Of a DNA stretch of 64,000 nucleotides, positions 9,592 to 18,462 are shown in pieces. Positions within the stretch are counted from its first letter, which is position 1. Every line of letters begins with the position of its first letter. The stretch lies in NCBI RefSeq assembly GCF_037055275.1, contig NZ_CP146343.1, positions 4,710,001 to 4,774,000 of the forward strand, in the 5' to 3' direction. A program made the position numbers and the translations under genes. This stretch comes from Pseudomonas sp. ML2-2023-3 (lineage in GTDB: Bacteria > Pseudomonadota > Gammaproteobacteria > Pseudomonadales > Pseudomonadaceae). The notes beneath the pieces were generated by a model. It ran no database searches, was not told the origin of the DNA, and saw nothing but the letters and a program-made list of their open reading frames with translations.

Positions 9592-10110
9592 GTGAGTCAG
9601 TCCCACTTCAATCAAGTCTTCCTGACCCAGCGGGTCACCTTGCTGCGCACGCTGGAGCGGATGGTCAATAACCACAGCACCGCCGAAGACTTGTTGCAAG
9701 AAACCTACTTGCGCGTGACGCGGGCCTTGAGCGAGCGCTCCGTCGAACACCTTGAACCCTTTGTTTTCCAGACCGCACGCAACCTGGCGCTCGATCATCT
9801 GCGCGCCCGGCGCATTCAGTCACGCACCGTCGTCGAAGATGTGCCGCTGGAAGTCATCGAAGGCGTCGCCTCCCCTCTCAGCACCCCGGAAGAAGCCCAT
9901 CAAGCCGCGCAATTACTGGAGCGTTTGAGTGTGAGCCTGAGCCAGCTAAGCGCCCGCCAACAGCGAATTTTCATCCTGAGCCGCCTTCATGGCTGCAGTT
10001 ATCAGGAGATTGCCGAAGAGCTTGATGTGTCCTTGAGCACGGTTCAAAAGGAGCTCAAATTAATCATGGCAATCTGCATCGGGGTAGCCGACAGGCTGAA
10101 TCGGCCTTAA
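9592..10110 (+). CDS. ECF sigma factor (FecI type) for heme uptake
   Basis: The product has 172 residues with region 2 (about 5-75, including AEDLLQETYLRV and HLEPFVFQTARNLALDHLR) and region 4 (about 112-165, with LSARQQRIFILSRLHGCSYQEIAEELDVSLSTVQKE). Start codon is GTG. It is predicted to direct RNA polymerase to the downstream TonB-dependent receptor promoter once the FecR-like partner relays substrate binding. The Fur box just upstream gives iron control. Order sigma, FecR, receptor with N-terminal signalling domain is the standard cell-surface signalling set. Confidence 0.9.
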   Translation: MSQSHFNQVFLTQRVTLLRTLERMVNNHSTAEDLLQETYLRVTRALSERSVEHLEPFVFQTARNLALDHLRARRIQSRTVVEDVPLEVIEGVASPLSTPEEAHQAAQLLERLSVSLSQLSARQQRIFILSRLHGCSYQEIAEELDVSLSTVQKELKLIMAICIGVADRLNRP

Positions 10111-10161
10111 CCTTGACGGGCTATGCCTGTAAGAACGCTCTGTAACTGCCAAGGAACACCC

Positions 10162-11115
10162 GTGCCGGACACTCATAATTCTGCGCAAGACGTGCTGCAA
10201 GACAGCGCCATGGATCAGGCACTGGACTGGCTGATCACCCTTGAGTGTGCGAGCGACGAACAAAAAGCCGCCTTCCAAAACTGGCTCAATGCCGACCCTG
10301 CCCACGCCCTCGCCTTTGCCAAAGCCAATGCGATCTGGAATGGAGAGCCGGTTCTGGCTGCCGCGCAAACCCTGCAAACCCGCCGCACGCCACGCCTGTT
10401 GCAACGCATCGGGCGGCACTGGAAGCACCTGGCAACAGCGGCGGTCGTGATTCTTTGTGTCGGCAGTTACGGCAATGTGCCCTTGCGACTGCAAGCCGAT
10501 CATCTGACCGTGGTCGGCGAGCGCCAGCGCCTGCAACTGGAAGACGGTTCAAAAGTACTGCTTAACACCAACTCCGCGTTCTCCAGCAAAGTGGTCAATG
10601 CCCAGGCCAGCGCTCGCCTGTACCAGGGCGAAGCGTACTTCGAAATCCCGGCCGACCTGGAACTGCCCATGGTCCTTGATGCTGGCCCCGTGCGTGTCAG
10701 TGTGCGCGATACCGACTTTGCCGTGAGCTACCTCAATGGCGAAGCCCAAGTGCGGGTGCAACGCGGCGATGTTGACTTGCGGGTGAGCAGTGTCGGCACC
10801 CAAATGCGTTTGTCTGCCGGTAACAGCGTGCGCATCGGCCCCAACGGATTCAGCAAGACCGCCAGGCTCAACCCCCAGACCGACCTGGCCTGGGTTCAAG
10901 GGCGCCTGGTGTTTGAAAACTGCCCGATGGGCAAAGTACTGGATGAAGTGCGCCGCTATTACCCCGGATGGATCGTCAGCAACAACGACAAACTGGCCAG
11001 CATTGCAGTGACCGGAAACTACCGGCTCGACCAGCCGCTGGACATCCTGCGCTCACTCGCCCACATCACCTCGAGCAACATCTCGGAATTCCCCGCGCTG
11101 GTCATTCTTAATTAG
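10162..11115 (+). CDS. FecR-family anti-sigma/sigma regulator
   Basis: The product has 317 residues. The GTG at 10162 is chosen because AAGGA lies 6 bases upstream; an in-frame ATG at 10123 has no site. The N-terminal cytoplasmic DUF4880 part has ALDWLITLECASDEQKAAFQNWL, a single membrane helix near residues 90-107 (ATAAVVILCVGSYGNVPL), then the periplasmic FecR domain (GERQRLQLEDGSKVLLNTNS, ARLYQGEAYFEI) and a C-terminal STN-like part. It sits in the inner membrane, reads the receptor's signalling domain and releases or activates the ECF sigma encoded just before it. Confidence 0.9.
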   Translation: MPDTHNSAQDVLQDSAMDQALDWLITLECASDEQKAAFQNWLNADPAHALAFAKANAIWNGEPVLAAAQTLQTRRTPRLLQRIGRHWKHLATAAVVILCVGSYGNVPLRLQADHLTVVGERQRLQLEDGSKVLLNTNSAFSSKVVNAQASARLYQGEAYFEIPADLELPMVLDAGPVRVSVRDTDFAVSYLNGEAQVRVQRGDVDLRVSSVGTQMRLSAGNSVRIGPNGFSKTARLNPQTDLAWVQGRLVFENCPMGKVLDEVRRYYPGWIVSNNDKLASIAVTGNYRLDQPLDILRSLAHITSSNISEFPALVILN

Positions 11116-11172
11116 TTGTAAGTTTTTTTACGCGATAGCCACAGGTCGTTCGTCTCGTTGTAGTCAATGCAA

Positions 11173-11193
11173 CTGATTCGCATTTTGAATCAG
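11173..11193. promoter_or_regulatory. 7-bp inverted repeat before the heme receptor gene
   Basis: CTGATTC and GAATCAG are perfect arms around GCATTTT, 40 bases before the receptor start. It may be a regulator site, a diverged Fur box or an RNA hairpin; nothing decides between these. Confidence 0.4.
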
Positions 11194-11233
11194 CTTCGCA
11201 ACTATAAGATTCGTTCACCACGGAGCGCTATCA

Positions 11234-13831
11234 ATGCCCACTCGTTTCAACAGCCGGTCCTCATCCAACGTCCGCACGGGCGGTTTGCAGCAGTGCACGT
11301 TGTCGTTGTTGACCGCTGCCATGCTCCTGGCCGGTGTACAGGCGGCTCCCGTCATGGCCGCGACCGATGGGCAGTCGGCCACCCGCTCCGTGGGCAATTA
11401 CAAATTCGCGATTTCCCAGCAGCCGCTGGCGTCTGCCCTGAACGATTTCAGCGCCGTCACCGGCTGGCAGGTCGGGTTACCGGCAGAGCTGGCGCAGAAT
11501 GTGTCCTCGCCCGGCGTACGCGGCTCCCTGCCCCCGGAAAAAGCCCTTGAACGTCTGCTCATCGGTACCAACCTGGGCTACCGCAAACTGGGCAACAACA
11601 ACATTGTGCTGGAAAAGCGCAGCAGCTCCACCGGCACCCTGGCCTTGCAACAAGTGACCATCAGCGCCACTCGCCAGGAACAGGACGTGAACTCGGTGCC
11701 CAGCACCGTCACCGTCCATGACCGCCAGGAGCTGGACCGCGATAACGTCAATACCATCAAGGATCTGGTGCGCTATGAGCCGGGTGTCACGGTAGGTGGC
11801 GCCGGTCAGCGCGGCGGTATCAGCAACTACAATATCCGCGGTATCGATGGCGACCGGATTCTGACCCAGATTGATGGCGTTGAAATCCCCAGCTCGTTCT
11901 TCAACGGCCCTTACGCCAAGACCCAGCGCAACTACGTCGACCCGGAAATCATCAAGCGTGTTGAAATCCTCCGTGGTCCGGCGTCAGTGCTGTATGGCAG
12001 CAACGCCATCGGCGGCGCCGTCAGCTACTTCACCCTGGACCCGGATGACATCATCAAGCCGGGCCAGGATGTCGGTGCCCGCCTGAAAACAGGCTACAGC
12101 TCGGCCGATCGCAGCTGGCTGAAATCGGGCACGGTGGCCGGTCGTTCGGGTGAATTCGATGGCTTGCTGCACCTGAGCCAGCGCGACGGGCATGAAACCA
12201 AATCTTATGGCGATCACGGCGGCACCGGCCTCTCCCGGACCGCGGCCAACCCCGAAGACGTGAAAACCACCAACGTGCTGGCCAAGGCCGGCTGGAACTA
12301 CAACGATGACGATCGCCTGGCCTTCACCTACGAGAAGTACAAGGACCGTACTGATATCGATGTGAAAAGTGCCGTCGGTGGCCCGTTCAACAACGGCCAG
12401 CCGCTGGGCATGTATCGCTCCCGAACCGGCCAGGACACCATCACTCGCGAACGTTTCGGTGTGGAAAACAGCATGGTTCTCGACACCATGCTGACCGATC
12501 ACTTCAAGTGGAGCCTGAACTACCAGATCGCCAAGACCGACCAGAACACCCTGGAAAACTACTTCCCCTTCACCCGCAATGTGATGCGCTCGCGCAACAC
12601 TAAATATGAAGAAAAAATGTGGGTACTGGACGTCCAGGCGGACAAGGCTTTCCATATTGCCGACACCGATCACCTGCTGACCTATGGCGCCACCGTCAAG
12701 CATCAGAATGTCACCGGTTCGCGCAGCGGCTCGGGCACCTGCCTGGCAGTGGGCAGAGGCTGCACGGCTGTTGGCGCCAACAGCCCGAGCGATTATCTGG
12801 TCAAGTCCAGCGACTTCCCCGACCCGACCATCAACACCTACAGCCTGTTCGCCCAGGATCAGATCAGCTGGAACGACTGGACCTTCATGCCCGGTCTTCG
12901 CTACGACTACACCAAGCTGACGCCGCACGTCACACAGGAATTCCTCAATACCGTCAACAGTGACCAGCGAGGCACGGTGAACGACGATGAAAAAGTCTGG
13001 CATCGACTGTCGCCCAAATTTGGCGTGACCTACGCGTTCAACGATAACTACACGTGGTACGGCCAATACAGCGAAGGCTTCCGCACCCCAAGCGCCAAGG
13101 CCTTGTATGGTCGCTATGACAACCTTCAGGCGGGCTACACGGTCGAGCCAAACCCGAATCTGGAACCGGAAAAAAGCAAAAGCTACGAGACGGGCCTGCG
13201 CGGCAACTTTGAGGCGGGGTCATTCGACGTCGCAGTTTTCTATAACAAATACCGCGACTTCATCAATGAAGACGCCATCACCCCCGGCTACAACGAACTT
13301 GCGTTCCAGAGCAATAACATCAAGCACGCCACCATCAGGGGGGCTGAAGTCAAAGGCCGCTTGAACCTGGACGCCTTCGGCGCACCGCAGGGCCTCTACA
13401 CCAAGGGCTCGGTGGCGTATGCCCACGGCCGCAACAACGACACTGGCCAGCCGATCAACAGCGTCAACCCGCTGACCGCCGTCATGGGCCTGGGCTACGA
13501 ACAACAGAACTACGGTGGTCTGGTGAGCTGGACACTGGTCAAGAGCAAAAACCAGGTCGACGACAACACCTTCTTTTCCCCGGATGGCACCAGCAAACAG
13601 TTCAAGTCGCCGGGCTATGGCGTGCTCGACCTGACCGGTTTCTACAAGGTCACCCAGGACGTCACCGTCAATGCTGGCCTGTACAACCTGACCGACAAGA
13701 AATACTGGAACTGGGATGACGTGCGCGGTTACGACAGCGTGGGCGAAGCCGGTGTGCTGAACCCGGCCAATATGGAGCGCTTGACCGCTCCGGGCCGCAA
13801 CTTCGCAATCAATCTGGTCTGGGATATCTGA
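11234..13831 (+). CDS. TonB-dependent heme receptor with signalling domain
   Basis: The product has 865 residues of the TonB-dependent heme/hemoglobin receptor family in the outer membrane. A signal peptide ends about residue 42 (AAPVMA before ATDG). The STN signalling domain (about 55-130) includes FAISQQPLASALNDFSAVTG. A TonB-box-like LQQVTISATRQ precedes the plug (with RGIDGDRILTQIDGVEI and RVEILRGPASVLYGSNAIGG). The barrel holds FRTP and NPNL, the heme-receptor signature pair, and ends with aromatic-rich NFAINLVWDI. No His lies between FRTP and NPNL, although there are Tyr residues there. Upstream sigma/FecR genes and the downstream heme oxygenase support heme as substrate. Confidence 0.9.
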   Translation: MPTRFNSRSSSNVRTGGLQQCTLSLLTAAMLLAGVQAAPVMAATDGQSATRSVGNYKFAISQQPLASALNDFSAVTGWQVGLPAELAQNVSSPGVRGSLPPEKALERLLIGTNLGYRKLGNNNIVLEKRSSSTGTLALQQVTISATRQEQDVNSVPSTVTVHDRQELDRDNVNTIKDLVRYEPGVTVGGAGQRGGISNYNIRGIDGDRILTQIDGVEIPSSFFNGPYAKTQRNYVDPEIIKRVEILRGPASVLYGSNAIGGAVSYFTLDPDDIIKPGQDVGARLKTGYSSADRSWLKSGTVAGRSGEFDGLLHLSQRDGHETKSYGDHGGTGLSRTAANPEDVKTTNVLAKAGWNYNDDDRLAFTYEKYKDRTDIDVKSAVGGPFNNGQPLGMYRSRTGQDTITRERFGVENSMVLDTMLTDHFKWSLNYQIAKTDQNTLENYFPFTRNVMRSRNTKYEEKMWVLDVQADKAFHIADTDHLLTYGATVKHQNVTGSRSGSGTCLAVGRGCTAVGANSPSDYLVKSSDFPDPTINTYSLFAQDQISWNDWTFMPGLRYDYTKLTPHVTQEFLNTVNSDQRGTVNDDEKVWHRLSPKFGVTYAFNDNYTWYGQYSEGFRTPSAKALYGRYDNLQAGYTVEPNPNLEPEKSKSYETGLRGNFEAGSFDVAVFYNKYRDFINEDAITPGYNELAFQSNNIKHATIRGAEVKGRLNLDAFGAPQGLYTKGSVAYAHGRNNDTGQPINSVNPLTAVMGLGYEQQNYGGLVSWTLVKSKNQVDDNTFFSPDGTSKQFKSPGYGVLDLTGFYKVTQDVTVNAGLYNLTDKKYWNWDDVRGYDSVGEAGVLNPANMERLTAPGRNFAINLVWDI

Positions 13832-13838
13832 CCGCGCG

Positions 13839-13880
13839 CCTCACTGCGCAGACTTTTGTTCTGCGCAGTGAGGATTTTTT
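13839..13880 (+). terminator. Rho-independent terminator after the receptor gene
   Basis: A 14-base-pair stem (CCTCACTGCGCAGA / TCTGCGCAGTGAGG) with a 7-base loop is followed by ATTTTTT. The heme oxygenase gene lies beyond it, so that gene is partly insulated or has its own promoter. Confidence 0.88.
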
Positions 13881-13942
13881 ACTGTGATCCGTCTTCCTGA
13901 TCGTCTAGTTACAAAGCGCATCTCATTCTCAAGGATATTGGC

Positions 13943-14551
13943 ATGACCACTCCAGATTCCGCACCGCGTCCTTCCGAGCGCTCCAAGCGCCTGACCCTCG
14001 CCACCCGTGAGACTCACGACACCCTGGGCGAGAAAGTCATGGGCCGCGACCCCTTTGGCAGCCTCGAAAACTACACCCACTTCGCGACCGCCCAGTACCT
14101 GTTCCTGACCGAGCTGGCCGCGCTGCACACCGATCCACGCCTGACCCAGCACATCCCCAACTTGCCTGAGCGCTGCCGTGCAGAGCAAATCAAGGCTGAC
14201 CTGATCGACCTGGGCGTCGAGCTGCCGACACCGGTTGCCGGCGCGGTCAATGCACCGAGCAAGGCACAGGCACTGGGTTGGGTATTTGTGTCCGAAGGCT
14301 CCAAGCTGGGCGCGGGCGTATTGATCAAGCAAGCCCGCCTCCTGGGCCTTAGCGAGACCCACGGTGCCCGTCACATGGGTGAACCTGCCGAAGGCCGTGG
14401 TCGTAACTGGAAGAGCTTTATCGAAATGCTCGACAGCGTCGAACTCACCCCAGAGGAAGATGCCGAGCTGGAACAAGCCGCCAACGATGCCTTCAGCCGC
14501 TTTACCTTCCTGCTGGAACAGACCTACGTGAAACAGCCAGAACTGGCTTAA
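13943..14551 (+). CDS. hemO: Heme oxygenase (HemO/PigA type)
   Basis: The product has 202 residues. It opens heme to biliverdin, CO and iron in the cytoplasm, releasing iron from heme taken up by the receptor encoded just before. The proximal ligand is His25 in TRETHDTL; the distal helix carries GSKLGAGVLIKQ. Length and motifs match Pseudomonas HemO rather than the mammalian type. The strong terminator upstream implies an extra promoter; a loosely Fur-like stretch (GAGAATGAGATGCGC on the minus strand, near 13916-13930) lies there. Confidence 0.92.
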   Translation: MTTPDSAPRPSERSKRLTLATRETHDTLGEKVMGRDPFGSLENYTHFATAQYLFLTELAALHTDPRLTQHIPNLPERCRAEQIKADLIDLGVELPTPVAGAVNAPSKAQALGWVFVSEGSKLGAGVLIKQARLLGLSETHGARHMGEPAEGRGRNWKSFIEMLDSVELTPEEDAELEQAANDAFSRFTFLLEQTYVKQPELA

Positions 14552-14606
14552 GCTTGTTGCCCGGCCAGCACTCGCTGACCGGGCGTCCTTTACGCGTCTT
14601 GAGCTT

Positions 14607-15026
14607 ATGACCCGCCAAACCCAATCCTCGTCGAAAATCGCGCGCATCCTGTTCGGCTTGCTGGCCTACGTGAGCCTGGGCATTGGCTTGATCGCGATTG
14701 TGATTCCGGGCCTGCCGACCACCGAATTCATTTTGCTCGCCGCCTGGGCCGCGACCAAAAGCTCTCCGCGCCTGAGTGCCTGGCTGGAAAACCACCGATT
14801 GTTCGGCCCTATCCTGACCAACTGGCGCAACGGCAAGATCATCAAGCGCAACGCCAAAATCAGCGCCACTGTCAGCATGTTGTTGTGTGCAGGGCTGATG
14901 CTTTATGTACTGGATCACAACTGGCCGGTGTTTCTGGCGATTGCCGGCATGAGCATGGGCAACCTGTGGATCTGGTCGCGGCCGGAGAATATGCCCGCAA
15001 CCATTGCGACGACTAAACAGCTGTAG
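14607..15026 (+). CDS. DUF454 (YbaN-type) small inner-membrane protein
   Basis: The product has 139 residues. Helices lie at about 13-35 (LLAYVSLGIGLIAIVIPGLPTTEFILLAAW, the DUF454 signature) and two more at about 88-120. YbaN-type proteins have no settled function. In many pseudomonads a DUF454 gene follows heme oxygenase, as here (55 bases apart), so a link with heme or iron metabolism is possible but not shown by the sequence. Confidence 0.85.
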   Translation: MTRQTQSSSKIARILFGLLAYVSLGIGLIAIVIPGLPTTEFILLAAWAATKSSPRLSAWLENHRLFGPILTNWRNGKIIKRNAKISATVSMLLCAGLMLYVLDHNWPVFLAIAGMSMGNLWIWSRPENMPATIATTKQL

Positions 15027-15115
15027 TCGCTGCCGCAGGCTGCGAGGGGATCGCAGGGTTTTCGAGAAAACGGTTTGCTACGCAACCCTTCGCAACCATT
15101 GCGACGACTACACAG
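15021..15115. repeat. REP palindrome (GTAGTCGC class 2)
   Basis: CTGTAGTCGCTGCCGCAGGC begins the unit and GCGACGACTACACAG ends it, with CGCAGGGTTTTCGAGAAAACGG between. The same class occurs at 28855-28947 and, as a hybrid, at 32738-32824. It covers the end of the DUF454 gene and the space to the convergent antiporter gene. Confidence 0.75.
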
Positions 15116-15120
15116 CCTGC

Positions 15121-16554
15121 CTACAACGCCAACGCCCCGCTATACAGCGCATAAGCTGCCGCCATGGCAGCCAGCAGCACCATCGCGAATATGACTTTCT
15201 CCCAGGGTGTGAACAGTGTCTCGCCCTGTTCGCGTTTGGCCTTGGCAAAAAAGATGATCCCCGGCGCATACAGCAATGCCGAGAGCAGCAGGTACTTGGG
15301 CCCCGCCGCATACAACAGCCACATCGCGTAGATCAGCGCGACAGCCCCCACCAGCAGATCCTTGATGCGCCGCCGTCTCGCCCTCTCGTAAGTCTCACCC
15401 CTCACGCACAGCAGCACCCCATAGGCTGCCGACCATAGATAAGGCACCAGAATCATCGACGAGGCGAGGTAGATCAGGCTGGTGTAGGTCCCCGCTGACA
15501 CCAAGGTAATCACCAGGAAAATCTGGATCATGGAGTTGGTCAACCACAGGGCATTGACCGGCACATGGTTGGCGTTTTCCTTTTTCAGGAACGCCGGCAT
15601 GGTGTTGTCCCTGGCCGTGGCATACAGAATTTCGGCGCACAGCAATGCCCACGACAACAACGCGCCCAGCAGCGAAATCGCCAGGCCGATACTGATCAGG
15701 ATCGCACCCCACTCCCCCACCACATGCTTGAGCACACCGGCCATCGACGGGTTTTGCAGGTGTGCCAGCTCCGGCTGACTCATGATCCCCAGCGACAGCA
15801 CGTTCACCAGCACCAACAGCGCCAGCACCCCGAGAAAGCCGATGACCGTGGCCTTGCCGACATCCGAGCGTTTTTCCGCACGGCCCGAGTACACACTGGC
15901 ACCTTCAATGCCGATAAAGACAAACACCGTGACCAGCATCATGTTGCGTACCTGGTCCATCACGCTGCCCAGGCTTGGGGTTTCAGTGCCCCAAAAGTCC
16001 CGGGTGAAAATATCCGCTTTGAAGGCCACGGCGGTCAGCACGATAAACATCACGATCGGCACGATCTTGGCCACGGTGGTCAACTGGTTGATGAACGCCG
16101 CCTCCTTGATCCCGCGCAGCACCAGAAAATGCACTCCCCACAGCAGCAGCGACGCACAGCCGATGGCGACAGGCGTGTTGCCCTGGCCAAACACCGGAAA
16201 AAAATACCCCAGAGTGCTGAACAGCAACACGAAATAGCCGACGTTACCCATCCAGGCACTGATCCAGTAACCCCAGGCGGACGAGAAGCCCATGTAGTCG
16301 CCGAAACCGGCCTTGGCGTAGGCATACACCCCCGAATCCAGTTCCGGCTTGCGGTTGGCAAGGGTCTGAAACACGAAGGCCAGCGCCAGCATGCCCACGG
16401 CAGTGATCGCCCAACCGATCAACACGGCACCACCCGCGGCACGCTCGGCGATATTTTGTGGCAACGAAAAAATCCCGCCGCCAATCATCGAGCCCACCAC
16501 CAATGCAATCAAGGCGTTTAGCCGAAGCTTCTGCGTCTGTTGCGACATCGACAC
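15121..16554 (-). CDS. Arginine/ornithine antiporter, second ArcD copy
   Basis: The product has 477 residues and about 12 membrane helices of the APC superfamily basic amino acid antiporters (LNALIALVVGSMIGGGIFSLPQN at the start). It is clearly a paralogue of the ArcD encoded at 17002: long blocks are shared, including SSAWGYWISAW, FVLLFSTLGYFFP, LVNVLSLGIM and FLKKENANHVPVNALWLTN. It faces away from the arc operon, so it has its own promoter. It may exchange arginine for ornithine or another amine under other conditions. Confidence 0.85.
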   Translation of the reverse strand: MSMSQQTQKLRLNALIALVVGSMIGGGIFSLPQNIAERAAGGAVLIGWAITAVGMLALAFVFQTLANRKPELDSGVYAYAKAGFGDYMGFSSAWGYWISAWMGNVGYFVLLFSTLGYFFPVFGQGNTPVAIGCASLLLWGVHFLVLRGIKEAAFINQLTTVAKIVPIVMFIVLTAVAFKADIFTRDFWGTETPSLGSVMDQVRNMMLVTVFVFIGIEGASVYSGRAEKRSDVGKATVIGFLGVLALLVLVNVLSLGIMSQPELAHLQNPSMAGVLKHVVGEWGAILISIGLAISLLGALLSWALLCAEILYATARDNTMPAFLKKENANHVPVNALWLTNSMIQIFLVITLVSAGTYTSLIYLASSMILVPYLWSAAYGVLLCVRGETYERARRRRIKDLLVGAVALIYAMWLLYAAGPKYLLLSALLYAPGIIFFAKAKREQGETLFTPWEKVIFAMVLLAAMAAAYALYSGALAL

Positions 16555-16748
16555 CTCTGAATGTGCTGGTTAGTTAATTCATCATTATCGGGTTTAAAAC
16601 GTTCACCGACTAATTATATGTACCCGCCGAACGTTTAGTAGAGTTACGCAATAAGCCCGCCCTTATTAATAACGTTATTTTCTATTGAAACCTAAAAATC
16701 AGTACACATATAGATGACGATTTAATTTCATCGACAGGGGCATGAAAC
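16555..16748. other. Intergenic space between the two antiporter genes
   Basis: An AT-rich stretch of about 190 bases that must hold the promoter of the minus-strand antiporter gene. Promoter-like AT-rich tracts are visible (for example around 16650-16730), but no box can be assigned with confidence. Confidence 0.4.
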
Positions 16749-16904
16749 ATGAAGATGACATTTGCAAATCTCAAAATACTGTCTAGCTTCAATCTCCACG
16801 ACAACGCGATTAAGCAACGTATTAACACCTGCAAACATCTCTGGCGTAAGGCTTTGAGCAAGCGTCATAAAAATACGATATCGCGACCTTCCCCGCTCTA
16901 CTGA
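16749..16904 (+). CDS. Possible 51-residue basic small protein
   Basis: The open frame starts MKMTFANLKILSSFNLHDN and ends RKALSKRHKNTISRPSPLY. AGGGG lies 8 bases before the ATG, a good ribosome site. The product is basic (many Lys, Arg, His), with no signal peptide or membrane helix. It ends 98 bases before arcD and 21 bases before the ANR-type box, so it would be transcribed separately or sit in a longer arc leader. No family is recognised. It could be chance. Confidence 0.35.
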   Translation: MKMTFANLKILSSFNLHDNAIKQRINTCKHLWRKALSKRHKNTISRPSPLY

Positions 16905-16924
16905 CAATGGAATGTAGTAATGCC

Positions 16925-16938
16925 CTGATCTATGTCAA
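16925..16938 (+). promoter_or_regulatory. ANR (FNR-type) box before arcD
   Basis: CTGAT-CTAT-GTCAA resembles TTGAT-N4-ATCAA with one change in each half. It lies 64 bases before arcD. A weak -10 (TAACTT at 16961-16966) is placed so that the box would be centred near -41.5, the class II activation position. ANR control of arcDABC by oxygen limitation is known in P. aeruginosa. Confidence 0.6.
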
Positions 16939-17001
16939 ATGGCTTGATTATCAATGGACTTAACTTCGAAGCCTAACTTCTCCTAGATTGGAGTCACTAC
17001 A

Positions 17002-18429
17002 ATGTCTGATACTCCTGGAAAACTGCGACTGGGTGCGCTGGTTGCTCTGGTAGTCGGTTCCATGATTGGCGGCGGTATTTTTTCATTGCCGCAAAACATG
17101 GCCGCCAGTGCTGATGTAGGTGCAATCCTGATCGGCTGGGCAATCACCGCAGTCGGTATGCTGACCCTCGCTTTTGTGTTCCAAACCCTCGCCAATCGCA
17201 AACCTGACCTGGACGGTGGTGTTTACGCCTACGCCAAGGCCGGCTTCGGCGATTACATGGGTTTCTCATCCGCATGGGGTTACTGGATCAGCGCCTGGCT
17301 GGGTAACGTCGGCTATTTCGTGTTGCTGTTCAGCACCTTGGGCTACTTCTTCCCGATCTTCGGCGAAGGCAACACCCCCGCCGCCATCATCGGCGCCTCG
17401 ATCCTGCTGTGGGCCGTGCATTTCCTGGTACTGCGCGGGATCAAGGAAGCAGCCTTCATCAACCTGGTGACGACCGTTGCCAAGGTCGTACCGCTGGTCC
17501 TGTTTATTCTGATCGCCATCTTCGCGTTCAAACTGGACATCTTTACCAGTGACATCTGGGGCGTAAAAAACCCGGACCTGGGCAGCGTGATGGATCAGGT
17601 GCGCAACATGATGCTGGTCACCGTGTGGGTGTTCATCGGTATCGAGGGGGCAAGCATCTTCTCGTCCCGTGCCGAAAAACGCTCCGACGTAGGTCGGGCC
17701 ACCGTGATCGGTTTTATCACCGTGCTGCTGCTGCTCGTACTGGTGAACGTACTGTCGCTGGGCATCATGACTCAGCCTGAACTGGCAAAACTGCAGAACC
17801 CGTCGATGGCGGCCGTGCTTGAGCATGTTGTCGGTCACTGGGGGGCGGTGCTGATCAGCGTCGGCCTGATCATCTCTCTGCTGGGTGCCCTGCTGTCCTG
17901 GGTGCTGCTGTGTGCCGAGATCATGTTCTCGGCCGCCAAAGACCACACCATGCCGGCCTTCCTGAAAAAGGAAAACGCCAACCATGTACCGGTCAACGCC
18001 CTGTGGCTGACCAACGCCATGGTGCAACTGTTCCTGATCATCACCCTGTTCTCGGCCAGTACTTATCTGTCACTGATCTACCTCGCGACCTCGATGATCC
18101 TGGTGCCTTACCTCTGGTCGGCGGCCTACGGCTTCCTGCTGGCAGTACGCGCCGAGACTTACGAGAACGCCCTGGCCGAACGCAAGAAAGACCTGATCAT
18201 CGGTGGTATCGCGCTGATCTACGCCATCTGGCTGATCTATGCCGGCGGCCTCAAGTACCTGCTGCTCTCGGCCCTGCTGTATGCACCTGGCGCCATTCTG
18301 TTCGCCAAGGCCAAGCGTGAAAGCGGCCAACCTGTTTTCACCCACATCGAGAAAGTGATTTTTGCCGCAGTAGTGATCGGCGCCCTGGTGGCTGCCTATG
18401 GCCTCTACGACGGATTCCTGACCCTGTAA
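17002..18429 (+). CDS. arcD: Arginine/ornithine antiporter
   Basis: The product has 475 residues with about 12 membrane helices. It imports arginine in exchange for ornithine, supplying the arginine deiminase pathway that makes ATP without oxygen. The N-terminal LRLGALVALVVGSMIGGGIFSLPQN is the APC-family substrate-binding start. GGAGTCACTACA precedes the ATG. It is the first gene of arcDABC; arcA follows after 33 bases. An ANR-type box upstream fits anaerobic induction. Confidence 0.94.
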   Translation: MSDTPGKLRLGALVALVVGSMIGGGIFSLPQNMAASADVGAILIGWAITAVGMLTLAFVFQTLANRKPDLDGGVYAYAKAGFGDYMGFSSAWGYWISAWLGNVGYFVLLFSTLGYFFPIFGEGNTPAAIIGASILLWAVHFLVLRGIKEAAFINLVTTVAKVVPLVLFILIAIFAFKLDIFTSDIWGVKNPDLGSVMDQVRNMMLVTVWVFIGIEGASIFSSRAEKRSDVGRATVIGFITVLLLLVLVNVLSLGIMTQPELAKLQNPSMAAVLEHVVGHWGAVLISVGLIISLLGALLSWVLLCAEIMFSAAKDHTMPAFLKKENANHVPVNALWLTNAMVQLFLIITLFSASTYLSLIYLATSMILVPYLWSAAYGFLLAVRAETYENALAERKKDLIIGGIALIYAIWLIYAGGLKYLLLSALLYAPGAILFAKAKRESGQPVFTHIEKVIFAAVVIGALVAAYGLYDGFLTL

Positions 18430-18462
18430 CAACCTGTTTGTGTACTTTGGAGGATGACTGTA

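Noticed and set aside
10123..10161. Upstream ATG start for the FecR-like gene
   Set aside because: No ribosome site precedes it, whereas AAGGA lies 6 bases before the GTG at 10162.
12619..12963. Out-of-frame open reading frame inside the heme receptor gene
   Set aside because: Overlaps conserved barrel sequence of the receptor in another frame and has no ribosome site.
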